A stretch of DNA of 64,000 bases. Source: Devosia nitrariae. GTDB taxonomy: Bacteria; Pseudomonadota; Alphaproteobacteria; Rhizobiales; Devosiaceae. The stretch lies in NCBI RefSeq assembly GCF_030160115.1, contig NZ_BSNS01000011.1, positions 372,001-436,000 of the forward strand. Direction: 5' to 3'. The position numbers and the translations under genes are program-made. A model generated the notes under the pieces. That model made no database searches. It was not told the DNA's origin and saw only the letters and a list, made by a program, of their open reading frames with translations. This document shows positions 34,116-42,339 of this stretch, piece after piece. Each line of letters starts with the position of its first letter. The stretch's first letter is position 1.

Positions 34116-34180
34116 TGTTTCCTCCCTGATCGAAATGCCTGGGACACTCCGTTCGGAGCGCCCTCCAGCACTCTGCGGAC

Positions 34181-34224
34181 ATGCTATCTATCGATGTAAG
34201 CTTGTCAACGCATATTATGATGCG
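34181..34224 (-). promoter_or_regulatory. Candidate promoter and operator of the oligosaccharide importer operon
   Basis: On the minus strand TTGACA (34208-34203) and TAGCAT (34186-34181) are separated by 16 bases, a good sigma-70 match placed about 65 bases before the binding-protein ATG. Directly upstream of the -35 is the inverted repeat CGCAT/ATGCG (34209-34213 and 34220-34224) with a 6-base spacer, a likely regulator site. The region is distinctly AT-rich for this genome. Confidence 0.5.
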
Positions 34225-34251
34225 AACCCGAAAACATGATATATAAACTGC

Positions 34252-34282
34252 ACGGGCGCGCTCCATTTCGAAGCGCGCCCGT
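34252..34282 (-). terminator. Terminator-like hairpin after the GH51 gene
   Basis: ACGGGCGCGCT at 34252-34262 pairs perfectly over 11 bp with AGCGCGCCCGT at 34272-34282, loop of nine bases. In the minus direction it lies about 37 bases after the GH51 stop and is followed by GCAGTTTATATAT. It would separate GH51 transcription from the importer operon. Confidence 0.55.
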
Positions 34283-34319
34283 CGATCGTGCATCTCGAGA
34301 ACACCCTCCGCGGGCGCCT

Positions 34320-35831
34320 TTACAGTTTGATGCGCACCATCTGATAAGAATAGGGGGGTAGCGAAACGGTGAGCTTGCCGCCCGCGAGTTTGGCCCCGTC
34401 GCCCTTGCGCGGCGCGACCTCCTGCTGGTTCGTGGCCGTGTTGACCGCCTTCAGGTCCGGGTGGGTCATCACCTGGTGGTCGACGACCGAGCCGTCGCCA
34501 AAGCCCTCAAGGGTCACTTCCGTATCGATGCTCGCGCTGGCGTGCCGGTTGACGAGGAAGAAGGTCAGCATGCCTTCCTCTTCGTTGTGCACGCCCGAAA
34601 CGTCGACATACGGCGTCTCCGCAGCATGCGTCGTCTCGTAGCCCGGCGAACTGGTGAGGAGCTGCATTGCGGTGCCGCGGCCGTAGACCGAGGCGAAATA
34701 GTAGGGATAGTAGATGGTCTGCGCCCAGGCCGGCCCGCCCTTTTCGGTCATGATCGGCGCAATCACATTCACCAGCTGCGCGATGCAGGCGATCTTCACC
34801 ACGTCCGAGCGGCGGATGAAGGTGTTGAGGATCAGCCCCACCATCAGCACGTCTTCGAAGTTGTAGATATCTTCCAGCAAACCGGGCGCGTGCGGCCAGC
34901 CATCGTTGCCGTCGAGGATTTTGCGGTCCTGCTTGTTGGAGTGGTACCAGACATTCCACTCATCGAACGAAATATAAACGTCGCGCCGCGACTTCTTCTT
35001 GGCCTTCACCTGCTTGATGGTGGCGGCCACCGTCTCGATGTAGCGGTCGAGCTTGTGGCTGAGCCCGAGATAGTTTGGCGTATCGTCTTCGCGGTTGGCG
35101 AAATACATGTGCAGGCTGATATGATCGACGTGATCATAGGTATGTTCCAGCACGATACGCTCCCAGTCGGGATAGCTGGGCATATCCGAGTTGGATGACC
35201 CGCAAACGATCAACTCGAGCGACTTGTCGAACATGCGCATGGCGCGAGCCGTGTTGGCCGCGAGCTTGCCGTATTCGTTGGCGTCTTTGTGGCCGACCTG
35301 CCAGGGACCGTCCATCTCATTGCCCAGACACCACATCTTGACGTTCCACGGCTCCTTGCGCCCGTTCTTGATGCGCAGGTCGCTCCAGTAGGAGCCGCCG
35401 GGGTGGTTCACATATTCGAGGAAGTTGCGGGCCTCGTCGACGCCGCGCGAACCGAGGTTTACCGCCAGCATCATCTCGGTACCGACGGTTGCGCACCAGT
35501 CGGCGAATTCGTGGACACCCACGGCGTTGCTCTCGGAGGTGTGCCAGGCGAGGTCGAGCCGCACCGGGCGCTCCTCGCGCGGGCCGATACCGTCTTCCCA
35601 GTTGTAGGCTGAAACGAAGTTGCCGCCCGGATAGCGCACGACCGGCACGTTCAGCGCCTGCACCAGCTCGGTCACATCCCCGCGCATCCCGTCGGCATCA
35701 GCGGTCGGGTGGTCCGGTTCATAGATGCCGGTATAGACGGCGCGGCCGAGGTGCTCGAGAAATGCCCCATAGACTCGGTCGTCGATCCTTGAGATCGTAT
35801 AGTCCTTGTGGGCCTTTACGGTGGCCTTCAT
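34320..35831 (-). CDS. abfA: Alpha-L-arabinofuranosidase, glycoside hydrolase family 51
   Basis: The 503-residue length is standard for GH51. The N-terminus has DRVYGAFLEHLGRAVYTGIYEPD; RYPGGNF is at residues 67-73; the acid/base Glu172 is in WCLGNEMDGPW (167-177); the nucleophile Glu291 is in SFDEWNVWY (288-296). It removes terminal arabinofuranosyl units from arabinan or arabinoxylan fragments. There is no signal peptide, so it acts in the cytoplasm on imported oligosaccharides. Two ATGs are close (35837 and 35831); GGGAGG abuts the first and is 6 bases from the second, so 35831 is chosen. A palindrome shared with the regulator promoter lies upstream. Confidence 0.94.
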   Translation of the reverse strand: MKATVKAHKDYTISRIDDRVYGAFLEHLGRAVYTGIYEPDHPTADADGMRGDVTELVQALNVPVVRYPGGNFVSAYNWEDGIGPREERPVRLDLAWHTSESNAVGVHEFADWCATVGTEMMLAVNLGSRGVDEARNFLEYVNHPGGSYWSDLRIKNGRKEPWNVKMWCLGNEMDGPWQVGHKDANEYGKLAANTARAMRMFDKSLELIVCGSSNSDMPSYPDWERIVLEHTYDHVDHISLHMYFANREDDTPNYLGLSHKLDRYIETVAATIKQVKAKKKSRRDVYISFDEWNVWYHSNKQDRKILDGNDGWPHAPGLLEDIYNFEDVLMVGLILNTFIRRSDVVKIACIAQLVNVIAPIMTEKGGPAWAQTIYYPYYFASVYGRGTAMQLLTSSPGYETTHAAETPYVDVSGVHNEEEGMLTFFLVNRHASASIDTEVTLEGFGDGSVVDHQVMTHPDLKAVNTATNQQEVAPRKGDGAKLAGGKLTVSLPPYSYQMVRIKL

Positions 35832-35858
35832 GCCCATCCTCCCTGTGAACCCGATATT

Positions 35859-35872
35859 CTGATTTGTATCAG
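35859..35872. promoter_or_regulatory. Candidate operator of the GH51 gene
   Basis: CTGAT-TTGT-ATCAG is a perfect inverted repeat 28 bases upstream of the GH51 start. Its half TGTATCAG is also present in the palindrome upstream of the adjacent ArsR-like regulator gene (36922-36929), which suggests the same protein binds both. Confidence 0.55.
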
Positions 35873-35950
35873 TCTTCGCGGTTGTACATGAGGGATGCCG
35901 CCACACGCAAGAGGCCAGCGGAAAAAACGGGAGGGTGCGGGCTACCTGCG

Positions 35951-36880
35951 CTAGCGCGCCGTCTGCAGGCGCAGCACGATGTCCTGATCGTAATTGCCGA
36001 AGCCGCGGCCGAAAATGTTGAGGCCGCCCGGATGCTTGGCCTCGTCCTTGACCGCGATGCGCAGACGGATCGAGTGATGGTTCTCGAGATCGAGATCCTT
36101 GAGCGACACAGGCGAGATCTTGAGGCCGTCGACATAAGTGCCGTTCTCGGTCACCCGCCAGCTCTTCAGCTTGCCATACTGGCTGCCCTTGAGCTTCCAC
36201 CAGGACGGGGTGTAGACGCCGCGCTTGTCGCCGAAATCGCCCGGCGAGGTCCAGGTGCCGACCTCGGTGCCGTTGACCGAGAGCGTGATGTCGGACGGCC
36301 AGTCGGCCGAGGTGCCGGGGACTTCCGAGGAGAGCTCGAGCGCCACCTCCATCGAGTCGATCCGGTTATGCGAGAGCTTGGCGTTGTTGGGAAACTGGTA
36401 TTCCACATAGCCGCGGGTGAACCAGATGAGCCCCGCCTTCATGCGGTCCGGATCAAGGAACGTGTCGGGCACGTCGAGGAGGCCGATGATGCCCTCGCTC
36501 GAGCAGAGCCCGCAGGGGGCCGACACCTGGCAGCTCGTATAGAGGCCGAGGGGCATGGCCACTTCCACGCTGTTGGAATGAAGAGGCGAGATGTCCTCCT
36601 TGAACATCACCAGCACCTCGTCGAACGTCGAGTGGCAGATCTTCTGGTTGCCCTTGCGCGCCTTCTGCGTCTCGGTGCGGATGAGCCCGGCGCTTTCCAG
36701 GATCTGCAAATTGGTCGAGACCGTCGACTGCGGCAGGCCGAGCTTCTCGGCGATCTCGTTGCCGTTCATTGGCCCCTCGACATGGAGGAGCTTGAGGATC
36801 TTGATGCGGATGGCAGAGGCCAACCCCTTGAGGACCTCGATGTCCTCCTCGGGGTCGACGACCAGGAAATTGCGGCTCAT
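35951..36880 (-). CDS. ArsR-type winged-helix regulator with a large C-terminal domain (COG4189-like)
   Basis: A 309-residue protein. Residues about 10-95 form an ArsR-like winged helix: DIEVLKGLASAIRIKILKLLHVEGPMNGNEIAEKLGLPQSTVSTNLQILESAGLIRT. The remaining 200 residues are far longer than in ordinary ArsR proteins. They contain a cysteine cluster (SCQVSAPCGLCSSEG) and a beta-rich part with LSVNGTEVGTWTSPGDFGDK, which resembles a jelly-roll carbohydrate-binding fold. ATG 36880 is chosen over an upstream TTG. The gene precedes GH51 on the same strand and is probably its sugar-responsive regulator, an inference backed by a shared palindrome. Confidence 0.8.
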   Translation of the reverse strand: MSRNFLVVDPEEDIEVLKGLASAIRIKILKLLHVEGPMNGNEIAEKLGLPQSTVSTNLQILESAGLIRTETQKARKGNQKICHSTFDEVLVMFKEDISPLHSNSVEVAMPLGLYTSCQVSAPCGLCSSEGIIGLLDVPDTFLDPDRMKAGLIWFTRGYVEYQFPNNAKLSHNRIDSMEVALELSSEVPGTSADWPSDITLSVNGTEVGTWTSPGDFGDKRGVYTPSWWKLKGSQYGKLKSWRVTENGTYVDGLKISPVSLKDLDLENHHSIRLRIAVKDEAKHPGGLNIFGRGFGNYDQDIVLRLQTAR

Positions 36881-36917
36881 GGGCGGGTAATTCTTCAGAT
36901 GTGACCGATGCGGGCAC

Positions 36918-36946
36918 AATCTGTATCAGATTTCCTGATTGAATCA
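36918..36946. promoter_or_regulatory. Two palindromes in the regulator promoter region
   Basis: AATCTG-TAT-CAGATT (36918-36932) is a perfect 15-base palindrome, and TGATT-G-AATCA (36936-36946) is a second one four bases on. Both share the TGAT/ATCA core with the GH51 upstream site (35859-35872). They lie 38-66 bases before the regulator start, in the gap divergent to the LacI gene, and fit autoregulation. Confidence 0.6.
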
Positions 36947-37069
36947 ACGCCGAGAGCTGGTGCCCTCAGGGACACGTTCCGCATAACGCTCTCTTGCCTC
37001 CAGCGACCTGACGCTTACCGCAAAAGCCTGCCCCGCTTCACAATCCTCCGAGCTGCAGTTGACATCGTC

Positions 37070-37127
37070 GCAAACGCGTGCAACGAATTTAAAGCGTTTG
37101 CAAAATGAAAAACCACGATTGCAAACG
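37070..37127. promoter_or_regulatory. Probable LacI-family operator half-sites around the lacI-type start
   Basis: GCAAACG (37070-37076), its reverse complement CGTTTGC (37095-37101) and GCAAACG again (37121-37127) are spaced 25-26 bases centre to centre. The middle one is part of the palindrome TTTGCAAA that runs up to the start codon at 37105; the third lies inside the coding region. Such a set at the start of the first gene of an operon points to autorepression. Confidence 0.5.
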
Positions 37128-38199
37128 TTCCAAAACGCCGTGGGAGGCGGAGCTGGTTTCACATCGGGCCAAGACGCTCAAGGAGCTTGCCGAGCGGTTG
37201 GACGTGTCGATCACGACCGTTTCGCGCGCGCTCGCCGGCCATCAGCAGATCGCCCTGAAGACCCGCATGCGCGTTGCCGAGGCGGCAAGGGAACTGGGCT
37301 ACGTGCCCAACCAGGCCGCGCGACAGCTCGTCTCCGGCCGCAGCGGGTTCGCCGGCTTCGTTATGCCCATTCGCGGGCTGAATTTCGCCGACTCCTATCT
37401 CGGAGAGTTCATCACCGGGCTCGGTGAAGGGCTTGTCGCCAACAACCTGGACCTTTTCCTTGCGACTGTTCCCCAGGGGCGCTCGGAGCTCACCGTCCTG
37501 CGGCACGTGGTGGAATCGGGGCGCGCGGACGGCATCGTCGTGCCGCGCATTGCAGAATCTGACGCACGCATCGACTACCTCACCCAGCGCGACTTTCCCT
37601 TTGTTGCTCACGGCAGGCTGCTCGATCCACGCGCCCGGCACCACTGGCTCGACAGCGACGGTGAAACCGCCTTTGCCGAGGCCTTCGAGTTGCTTTACGA
37701 GCTCGGCCACCGCCACATCGGCCTCATCACCATTTCCGACGCCATGACCTTTCGCCACCACCGCGAAACCGGTCTGCACCGAGCCATCGCCGCACGCGGC
37801 GATCCGGCCGTGCGCCTCGATGTCGAGGCTTTTCTCCGTTTCGACCGCGGGGCGAGCGTGGCGGCCATCAACCGCATGCTGCACGCGGACAAGCGCCCGA
37901 CGGCCATCATCGGGCTCTTCGACGAGATCGCGCTGACGATCCTCGAGGAGGCGGCCCACGCCGGTCTCTCCATTCCGCGTGATCTCTCTGTGGTCGGTTT
38001 CGACAACATTACCGCCAGCGCCTACGCGCCGCCGGGCCTGACCACCTTCGATTCCGACAACCGGGCCTGCGCACGAGAGATCGCGCAGATGCTTGTGGAC
38101 GTCATCGAAACCCGGCCGGACCAGCCGATGACCCGGTTGATCCGACCCAAACTGATCCTGCGCGCCAGCCATGGGCCCGCGCCGGATCGCGTCAACTGA
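37105..38199 (+). CDS. LacI family transcriptional repressor
   Basis: The 364-residue protein has a LacI HTH at about residues 23-70 (KTLKELAERLDVSITTVSRALAGHQQIALKTRMRVAEAARELGYVPN), shifted by a 22-residue N-terminal extension. The hinge and periplasmic-binding-like sensor follow (FAGFVMPIRGLNF; ELLYELGHRHIGLIT; LSVVGFDNITASAYAPPGLTT). A start at an internal codon would remove the extension. It sits 29 bases before the binding-protein gene, so it is the first gene of the sugar operon and probably represses itself along with it. Effector unknown. Confidence 0.92.
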   Translation: MKNHDCKRSKTPWEAELVSHRAKTLKELAERLDVSITTVSRALAGHQQIALKTRMRVAEAARELGYVPNQAARQLVSGRSGFAGFVMPIRGLNFADSYLGEFITGLGEGLVANNLDLFLATVPQGRSELTVLRHVVESGRADGIVVPRIAESDARIDYLTQRDFPFVAHGRLLDPRARHHWLDSDGETAFAEAFELLYELGHRHIGLITISDAMTFRHHRETGLHRAIAARGDPAVRLDVEAFLRFDRGASVAAINRMLHADKRPTAIIGLFDEIALTILEEAAHAGLSIPRDLSVVGFDNITASAYAPPGLTTFDSDNRACAREIAQMLVDVIETRPDQPMTRLIRPKLILRASHGPAPDRVN

Positions 38200-38228
38200 A
38201 CGCACGATTTTAAAAGGGAGGTAGAAAC

Positions 38229-39506
38229 ATGAAAATCCAATCAAGGCTGATGCTGGCGGGTGCGCTGGCGGCGGTGATGACAGCGGCCGGCACGGTCGGC
38301 GCGTCGGCGCAGGTGCTGTTCTGGTCGACCCAGGCCGCCCCCATTGAGGAGACCCAGGCCATGCGTGAGCAGGTGCTGGCAGGTTTTGAGGGCGGGGTGG
38401 ACTTTCAGCCCCAGGAGGTCGGTCCGTTCGTGACCCGCCTCGAGGCTGAGCTCGAGGCCGGTTCGGGCTCCATCGGCGTCGTCGGCGCTTTGCACGGCGA
38501 GCTCTCGACCTATGCCGACAGCTGGGCCGACCTCTCCGATGTTGACCTCGGCGGCATCCAGGTGAGCGAGGCCTTCCTCGAACTCGGCAAGCTCGGCACC
38601 GACCAGCAGCTCTATATGCCCTGGATGCAGGCAAACTACGTGATGGCTGCCAGTAACGAGGCGCTCGAATACCTGCCCGAAGGCGCCGACATCAACGCGC
38701 TGACCTATGACCAGTTCGTTGAGTGGATGGGGGTGCTGGCGAGCGAAACCGGTTCGCCCAAGTTCGGCTTCCCGGCCGGTCCCCAGGGCTTGAAGCACCG
38801 GTTCTTCCAGGGCTTCCTGCTGCCCTCCTATACCGGGTCGACCGTGACCAAGTTCCGCTCGGCCGAAGCCGAGACCGCCTGGAACAAGTTCAAGGAGCTC
38901 TGGCAGTATACCAACCCCGCCTCGACCAACTACGCGTTCATGCAGGAGCAGCTGCTCAACGGCGACGTCTGGGTAGCCTTCGACCATGTCGCGCGGCTGG
39001 CCGATGCCTTCAACCAGCGCCCCGACGATTTCGTCGCCTTCCCGGCGCCCTCGGGTCCGGTCGGACGCGGCTTCATGCCGGTGCTGGCCGGCATTGCCGT
39101 TCCCCAGGGCGCTCCGGACATCGAGCAGTCGAAGGCTTTGGTCGCCTATATGATGCAGCCCGAGACGCAGGTCGCAACGCTCAAGGCCACCAATTTCTTC
39201 CCGGTGACCGACGCGCCGCTGCCGGAGGACCTGCCGCCTTCCGCCCGTGCCCTGGGTGAGGCGATCACCACCATGACCAGCGGCGAGGACGCCCTGCCGG
39301 CGCTCCTGCCGATCGGCCTTGGCGATCTCGGCGGGCAGTTCAACCAGGTCTATACCGACACCTTCGAGCGCGTCGTGCTGGGCAACCAGGACGTGCGGCA
39401 GGTGCTCGACGAGCAGGCCAACACGCTGCGCAGCCTGATGGAGCAGGCCGGCGCCCCCTGCTGGGCGCCCGACGAGCCTTCCGAAGGACCTTGCCCGGTC
39501 GAGTAA
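38229..39506 (+). CDS. Sugar ABC transporter substrate-binding protein, family 1
   Basis: The 425-residue protein has a signal peptide (about residues 1-28, ending GASAQ) and a family 1 solute-binding fold: ALTYDQFVEWMGVLASETGSPKFGFPAGPQG, LLNGDVWVAFDHVARLADAF and VPQGAPDIEQSKALVAYMMQPETQ. GGGAGG lies just before ATG 38229. The C-terminal CWAPDEPSEGPCPVE has two Cys that may form a disulphide in the periplasm. It binds the sugar handled by the downstream GH63-like enzymes; the sugar is unknown. A strong UUCG hairpin follows. Confidence 0.9.
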   Translation: MKIQSRLMLAGALAAVMTAAGTVGASAQVLFWSTQAAPIEETQAMREQVLAGFEGGVDFQPQEVGPFVTRLEAELEAGSGSIGVVGALHGELSTYADSWADLSDVDLGGIQVSEAFLELGKLGTDQQLYMPWMQANYVMAASNEALEYLPEGADINALTYDQFVEWMGVLASETGSPKFGFPAGPQGLKHRFFQGFLLPSYTGSTVTKFRSAEAETAWNKFKELWQYTNPASTNYAFMQEQLLNGDVWVAFDHVARLADAFNQRPDDFVAFPAPSGPVGRGFMPVLAGIAVPQGAPDIEQSKALVAYMMQPETQVATLKATNFFPVTDAPLPEDLPPSARALGEAITTMTSGEDALPALLPIGLGDLGGQFNQVYTDTFERVVLGNQDVRQVLDEQANTLRSLMEQAGAPCWAPDEPSEGPCPVE

Positions 39507-39518
39507 CGCTTCCTCCCC

Positions 39519-39546
39519 GCCGCCCGACGCTTCGGCGCCGGGCGGC
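39519..39546 (+). other. Intercistronic UUCG hairpin after the sugar-binding-protein gene
   Basis: A 12-bp stem with one A-C mismatch, GCCGCCCGACGC (39519-39530) against GCGCCGGGCGGC (39535-39546), closes on a TTCG tetraloop. It lies 12 bases after the stop and 33 before the permease start. No T tract follows, so stabilisation of the upstream mRNA is the likelier role. Confidence 0.65.
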
Positions 39547-39579
39547 ACCACGAACTGAACCCGAAAGGATAGGCAGGCC

Positions 39580-40425
39580 ATGACGCCGCGTTTCCTGCCC
39601 TATGCGCTGCTCTTGCCGGCAACGCTCTTTCTGCTGGTCTTTTTCCTCTATCCGTTCGTCCAGATTGCCGTGCTCGCCTTTTCCGGGCCCGACGGGTTCA
39701 CGCTCCAACACGTGCAGACGATGACCTCGCACTGGAAATTCGGCACCGCGCTGACCAACACTATCGTGCTCGCGCTGATCGTCGTGCCGATCCAGCTGGT
39801 CATGGCGCTCTCGATGGCCACCATCGTCACCAAGCTCAGGACCGGACGCAGCGCCATCCTCTATATCTTCACCATTCCGCTCGGCCTTTCTGACCTGGCC
39901 GCCGGCATCATCTGGCTCGCCATCTTCGAGCAGTCGGGCTTCCTCAATTCGCTGCTTTATGGCCTCGGCATCATCGAGCGGCCGATCCTTTTCCTCGGTT
40001 ACCAGAACATCTGGGTGATCTTCATTGCCGTCGTCCTGGCCGAGGTCTGGCGCGCCACCGCCATCGTCATGGTGATCCTGGTTTCCGGCATGGGGCTCAT
40101 TCCGAAGGAATACTACGAGGCGGCCGAGGTATTCGGCGCCAGCCCCTGGAAGCGCTTCGTCAAGATCACCCTGCCGATGCTGCGTCCGAGCCTGCAATCG
40201 GCGCTGATCCTGCGCACTCTCGCCGCCTTCGAGGTCTTCGCCGTCGTCATAGCGCTGGGTGGCACCACCCTGCCGGTGCTGATGGGCGAGACCTTCCAGT
40301 GGCAGTTCGCCCTGCAGGACCGCAATGTCGCCTCGGCCTATGCCCTGGTCATACTCGCCATATCGGTGGTTTCGACGCTGTTCTTCCTGCGTGTCCTGCG
40401 CGTTCCCAAGGAGGCACGGATATGA
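39580..40425 (+). CDS. Sugar ABC transporter permease (MalF type)
   Basis: The 281-residue protein has six membrane spans starting at about residue 9 (LLLPATLFLLVFFLYPFVQIAVLAF). The EAA loop EYYEAAEVFGASPWKRFVKITLPMLRPSL is near residues 183-211, the signature of carbohydrate permeases. GAAAGGATAGG lies before ATG 39580. The stop overlaps the next permease (ATGA). It forms the inner-membrane channel with its partner. Confidence 0.93.
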   Translation: MTPRFLPYALLLPATLFLLVFFLYPFVQIAVLAFSGPDGFTLQHVQTMTSHWKFGTALTNTIVLALIVVPIQLVMALSMATIVTKLRTGRSAILYIFTIPLGLSDLAAGIIWLAIFEQSGFLNSLLYGLGIIERPILFLGYQNIWVIFIAVVLAEVWRATAIVMVILVSGMGLIPKEYYEAAEVFGASPWKRFVKITLPMLRPSLQSALILRTLAAFEVFAVVIALGGTTLPVLMGETFQWQFALQDRNVASAYALVILAISVVSTLFFLRVLRVPKEARI

Positions 40426-41270
40426 CCGACGCAATCCTGACCGATACACCGCGTTCGGTAAGCGATGCCCAGGCAGCCGGCCGCTTTCTCATCATCGCCT
40501 CGACCGTGCTGCTCTGCGTCTGGGTGCTGGTGCCGATCTACCTGCTGGCCGTCAACACGCTCTCGTCGCCCCAGGAGGTATCTGGCTTTCCCAAGAGCGG
40601 CGTACCATCCTTCGATTTCGGGTCGGTCCAGTTCTTCGTGTCGTTCGCTGGCGTTGCGCGGGCGCTGTGGAACTCGGTGGTCGTGGCCGTGCTCACCATG
40701 GTGCTCTCCATCGGACTCGGCGCGCCGGCCGGCTATGCGCTCACCCGCTTCGACTTTCCCGGCAAGGAGGCGTTCCGCATGCTGGTGGTGATGACGCGGG
40801 CTTTCCCGCTCCCGCTGCTGGCGCTGCCTCTGGCGGTGATGTTCATCCGCGTCGGGCTCGACGACACGGCCCTCGGCCTTGCGCTGGTACACACGGTCCT
40901 CGCCATCCCCTTTGCCGTGCTCATCACCTTCTCGATCTTTTCCGGCATTCCCATAGAGCTCGAGGAAGCGGCCTGGACGCTCGGTTGCAATCGCTGGCAA
41001 GCCTTCCAGAAGGTGGTGCTGCCGCTAGTGCTGCCCGGCATCACCGCCTCGGCGGTCTTCGCCTTCACCATCTCCTGGAACGAGGTGTTCGCGGCCGCGG
41101 TCCTGACTATCGAGAACCGCACGCTGACGGCCTTTCTCGTTCAGAATCTCAACGTCTCGCCGCTGCACCTGAAATTCGCCGGCGGCGCGGCGCTCGTCAT
41201 TCCGGCGCTGATCTTCATCTTCGCGGTGCGCAAGTACCTGTTTTCGATGTGGGGCATCGCCAACCGTTAG
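40422..41270 (+). CDS. Sugar ABC transporter permease (MalG type)
   Basis: A 282-residue membrane protein with a cytoplasmic N-tail, first span FLIIASTVLLCVWVLVPIYLLAV, YALTRFDFPGKEAFRMLVVMT, and EAA loop PIELEEAAWTLGCNRWQAFQKVVLPLVLPGI. The C-terminus KYLFSMWGIANR is like other MalG-type proteins. ATG 40422 overlaps the upstream stop and GGAGG lies 6 bases before it, which fixes the start. Confidence 0.93.
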   Translation: MTDAILTDTPRSVSDAQAAGRFLIIASTVLLCVWVLVPIYLLAVNTLSSPQEVSGFPKSGVPSFDFGSVQFFVSFAGVARALWNSVVVAVLTMVLSIGLGAPAGYALTRFDFPGKEAFRMLVVMTRAFPLPLLALPLAVMFIRVGLDDTALGLALVHTVLAIPFAVLITFSIFSGIPIELEEAAWTLGCNRWQAFQKVVLPLVLPGITASAVFAFTISWNEVFAAAVLTIENRTLTAFLVQNLNVSPLHLKFAGGAALVIPALIFIFAVRKYLFSMWGIANR

Positions 41271-41281
41271 GAGGCAAGCTG

Positions 41282-42322
41282 ATGGCTGAAATTCTCATCA
41301 AGAACGTCGCCAAGAGCTTCGGCAGCTTCAAGGCGCTGCACTCGATTGACCTCGAGATCGCCGACCAGGAATTCATGGTGCTGCTCGGCGCCTCGGGCTG
41401 CGGCAAGACCACGCTCTTACGCATCGTTGCCGGCCTCGAGACGCCGACGCAGGGCGAGGTCTGGATCGGCGGGCGGCGGGTCGACCATCTGCCGCCGCGC
41501 GAGCGCGGGATCGCCATGGTATTCCAGAACTACGCGGTCTTCCCGCATCTGACGGTCTTTGAGAACATCGCCTTTGGCCTCCGCATGAAGAAGCTACCAC
41601 AGGCCGACATTGACAGGCGCGTCACCCGCACGGCCGAGCTGATGCACATCGAGCAGCTCTTGAAGCGCTATTCCGGCCAGCTCTCGGGCGGCCAGCGCCA
41701 GCGCGTTGCGGTTGCCCGTGCGCTCGCAATGGAACCGGACGTGATCCTGATGGACGAGCCGCTCTCCAACCTCGACGCGCTTCTGCGCCTCGAGATGCGC
41801 GCCGAACTCAAGGGCGTACTTGCCGCGAGCAAGACGACGACCATCTACGTGACTCACGATCAGGTCGAGGCGATGAGCCTTGCCGACCGCATTTCGGTGA
41901 TGAACCAGGGCCGCATCGTACAGGCGGCGACGCCCGTCGAGGTCTATCGCAATCCGGCGGCCCGGTTCGTCGGCAGCTTCATCGGCAACCCGCCGATGAA
42001 CTTCATTCCCGCAATGAAGGCGGGCGAGGGCAAATGGACCGTCGCCGGCATCACCATCGACGGGCCGCGGGCCGGTCGCGACCGGCTTGATTTCGCCATC
42101 CGTCCCGAGGATGTCGACGTCGCGCCCGGCGGGCTGAAGGCGACCGCACGGGTCGTCGAGCCACTCGGTGCCCACACCCTGGTGACGACCGATATCGAGG
42201 GGGCGATGTTCCGCGCCGTCCTCGATTCCGACATCCGCGTTTCGCCAGGAGACGAATTGAGCCTCGTGCCTAAGCCCGACCGGGTACGCTGGTTCGATCC
42301 CGAGACGACGGCCGCGGTGTGA
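41282..42322 (+). CDS. Sugar ABC transporter ATP-binding protein (UgpC/MalK type)
   Basis: The 346-residue ATPase has Walker A GASGCGKTTLLR near residues 37-48, QNYAVFPHLTV, signature LSGGQRQRVAVARAL, Walker B VILMDEPLSNLDA and VTHDQVEAMSLADR. The C-terminal 110 residues form a TOBE-type regulatory domain (FAIRPEDVDV). It energises the upstream permeases. GGAGG lies upstream of ATG 41282. Its last bases overlap a possible GTG start of the next gene. Confidence 0.95.
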   Translation: MAEILIKNVAKSFGSFKALHSIDLEIADQEFMVLLGASGCGKTTLLRIVAGLETPTQGEVWIGGRRVDHLPPRERGIAMVFQNYAVFPHLTVFENIAFGLRMKKLPQADIDRRVTRTAELMHIEQLLKRYSGQLSGGQRQRVAVARALAMEPDVILMDEPLSNLDALLRLEMRAELKGVLAASKTTTIYVTHDQVEAMSLADRISVMNQGRIVQAATPVEVYRNPAARFVGSFIGNPPMNFIPAMKAGEGKWTVAGITIDGPRAGRDRLDFAIRPEDVDVAPGGLKATARVVEPLGAHTLVTTDIEGAMFRAVLDSDIRVSPGDELSLVPKPDRVRWFDPETTAAV

Positions 42323-42339
42323 GAACGGGAAGGTCGCAA

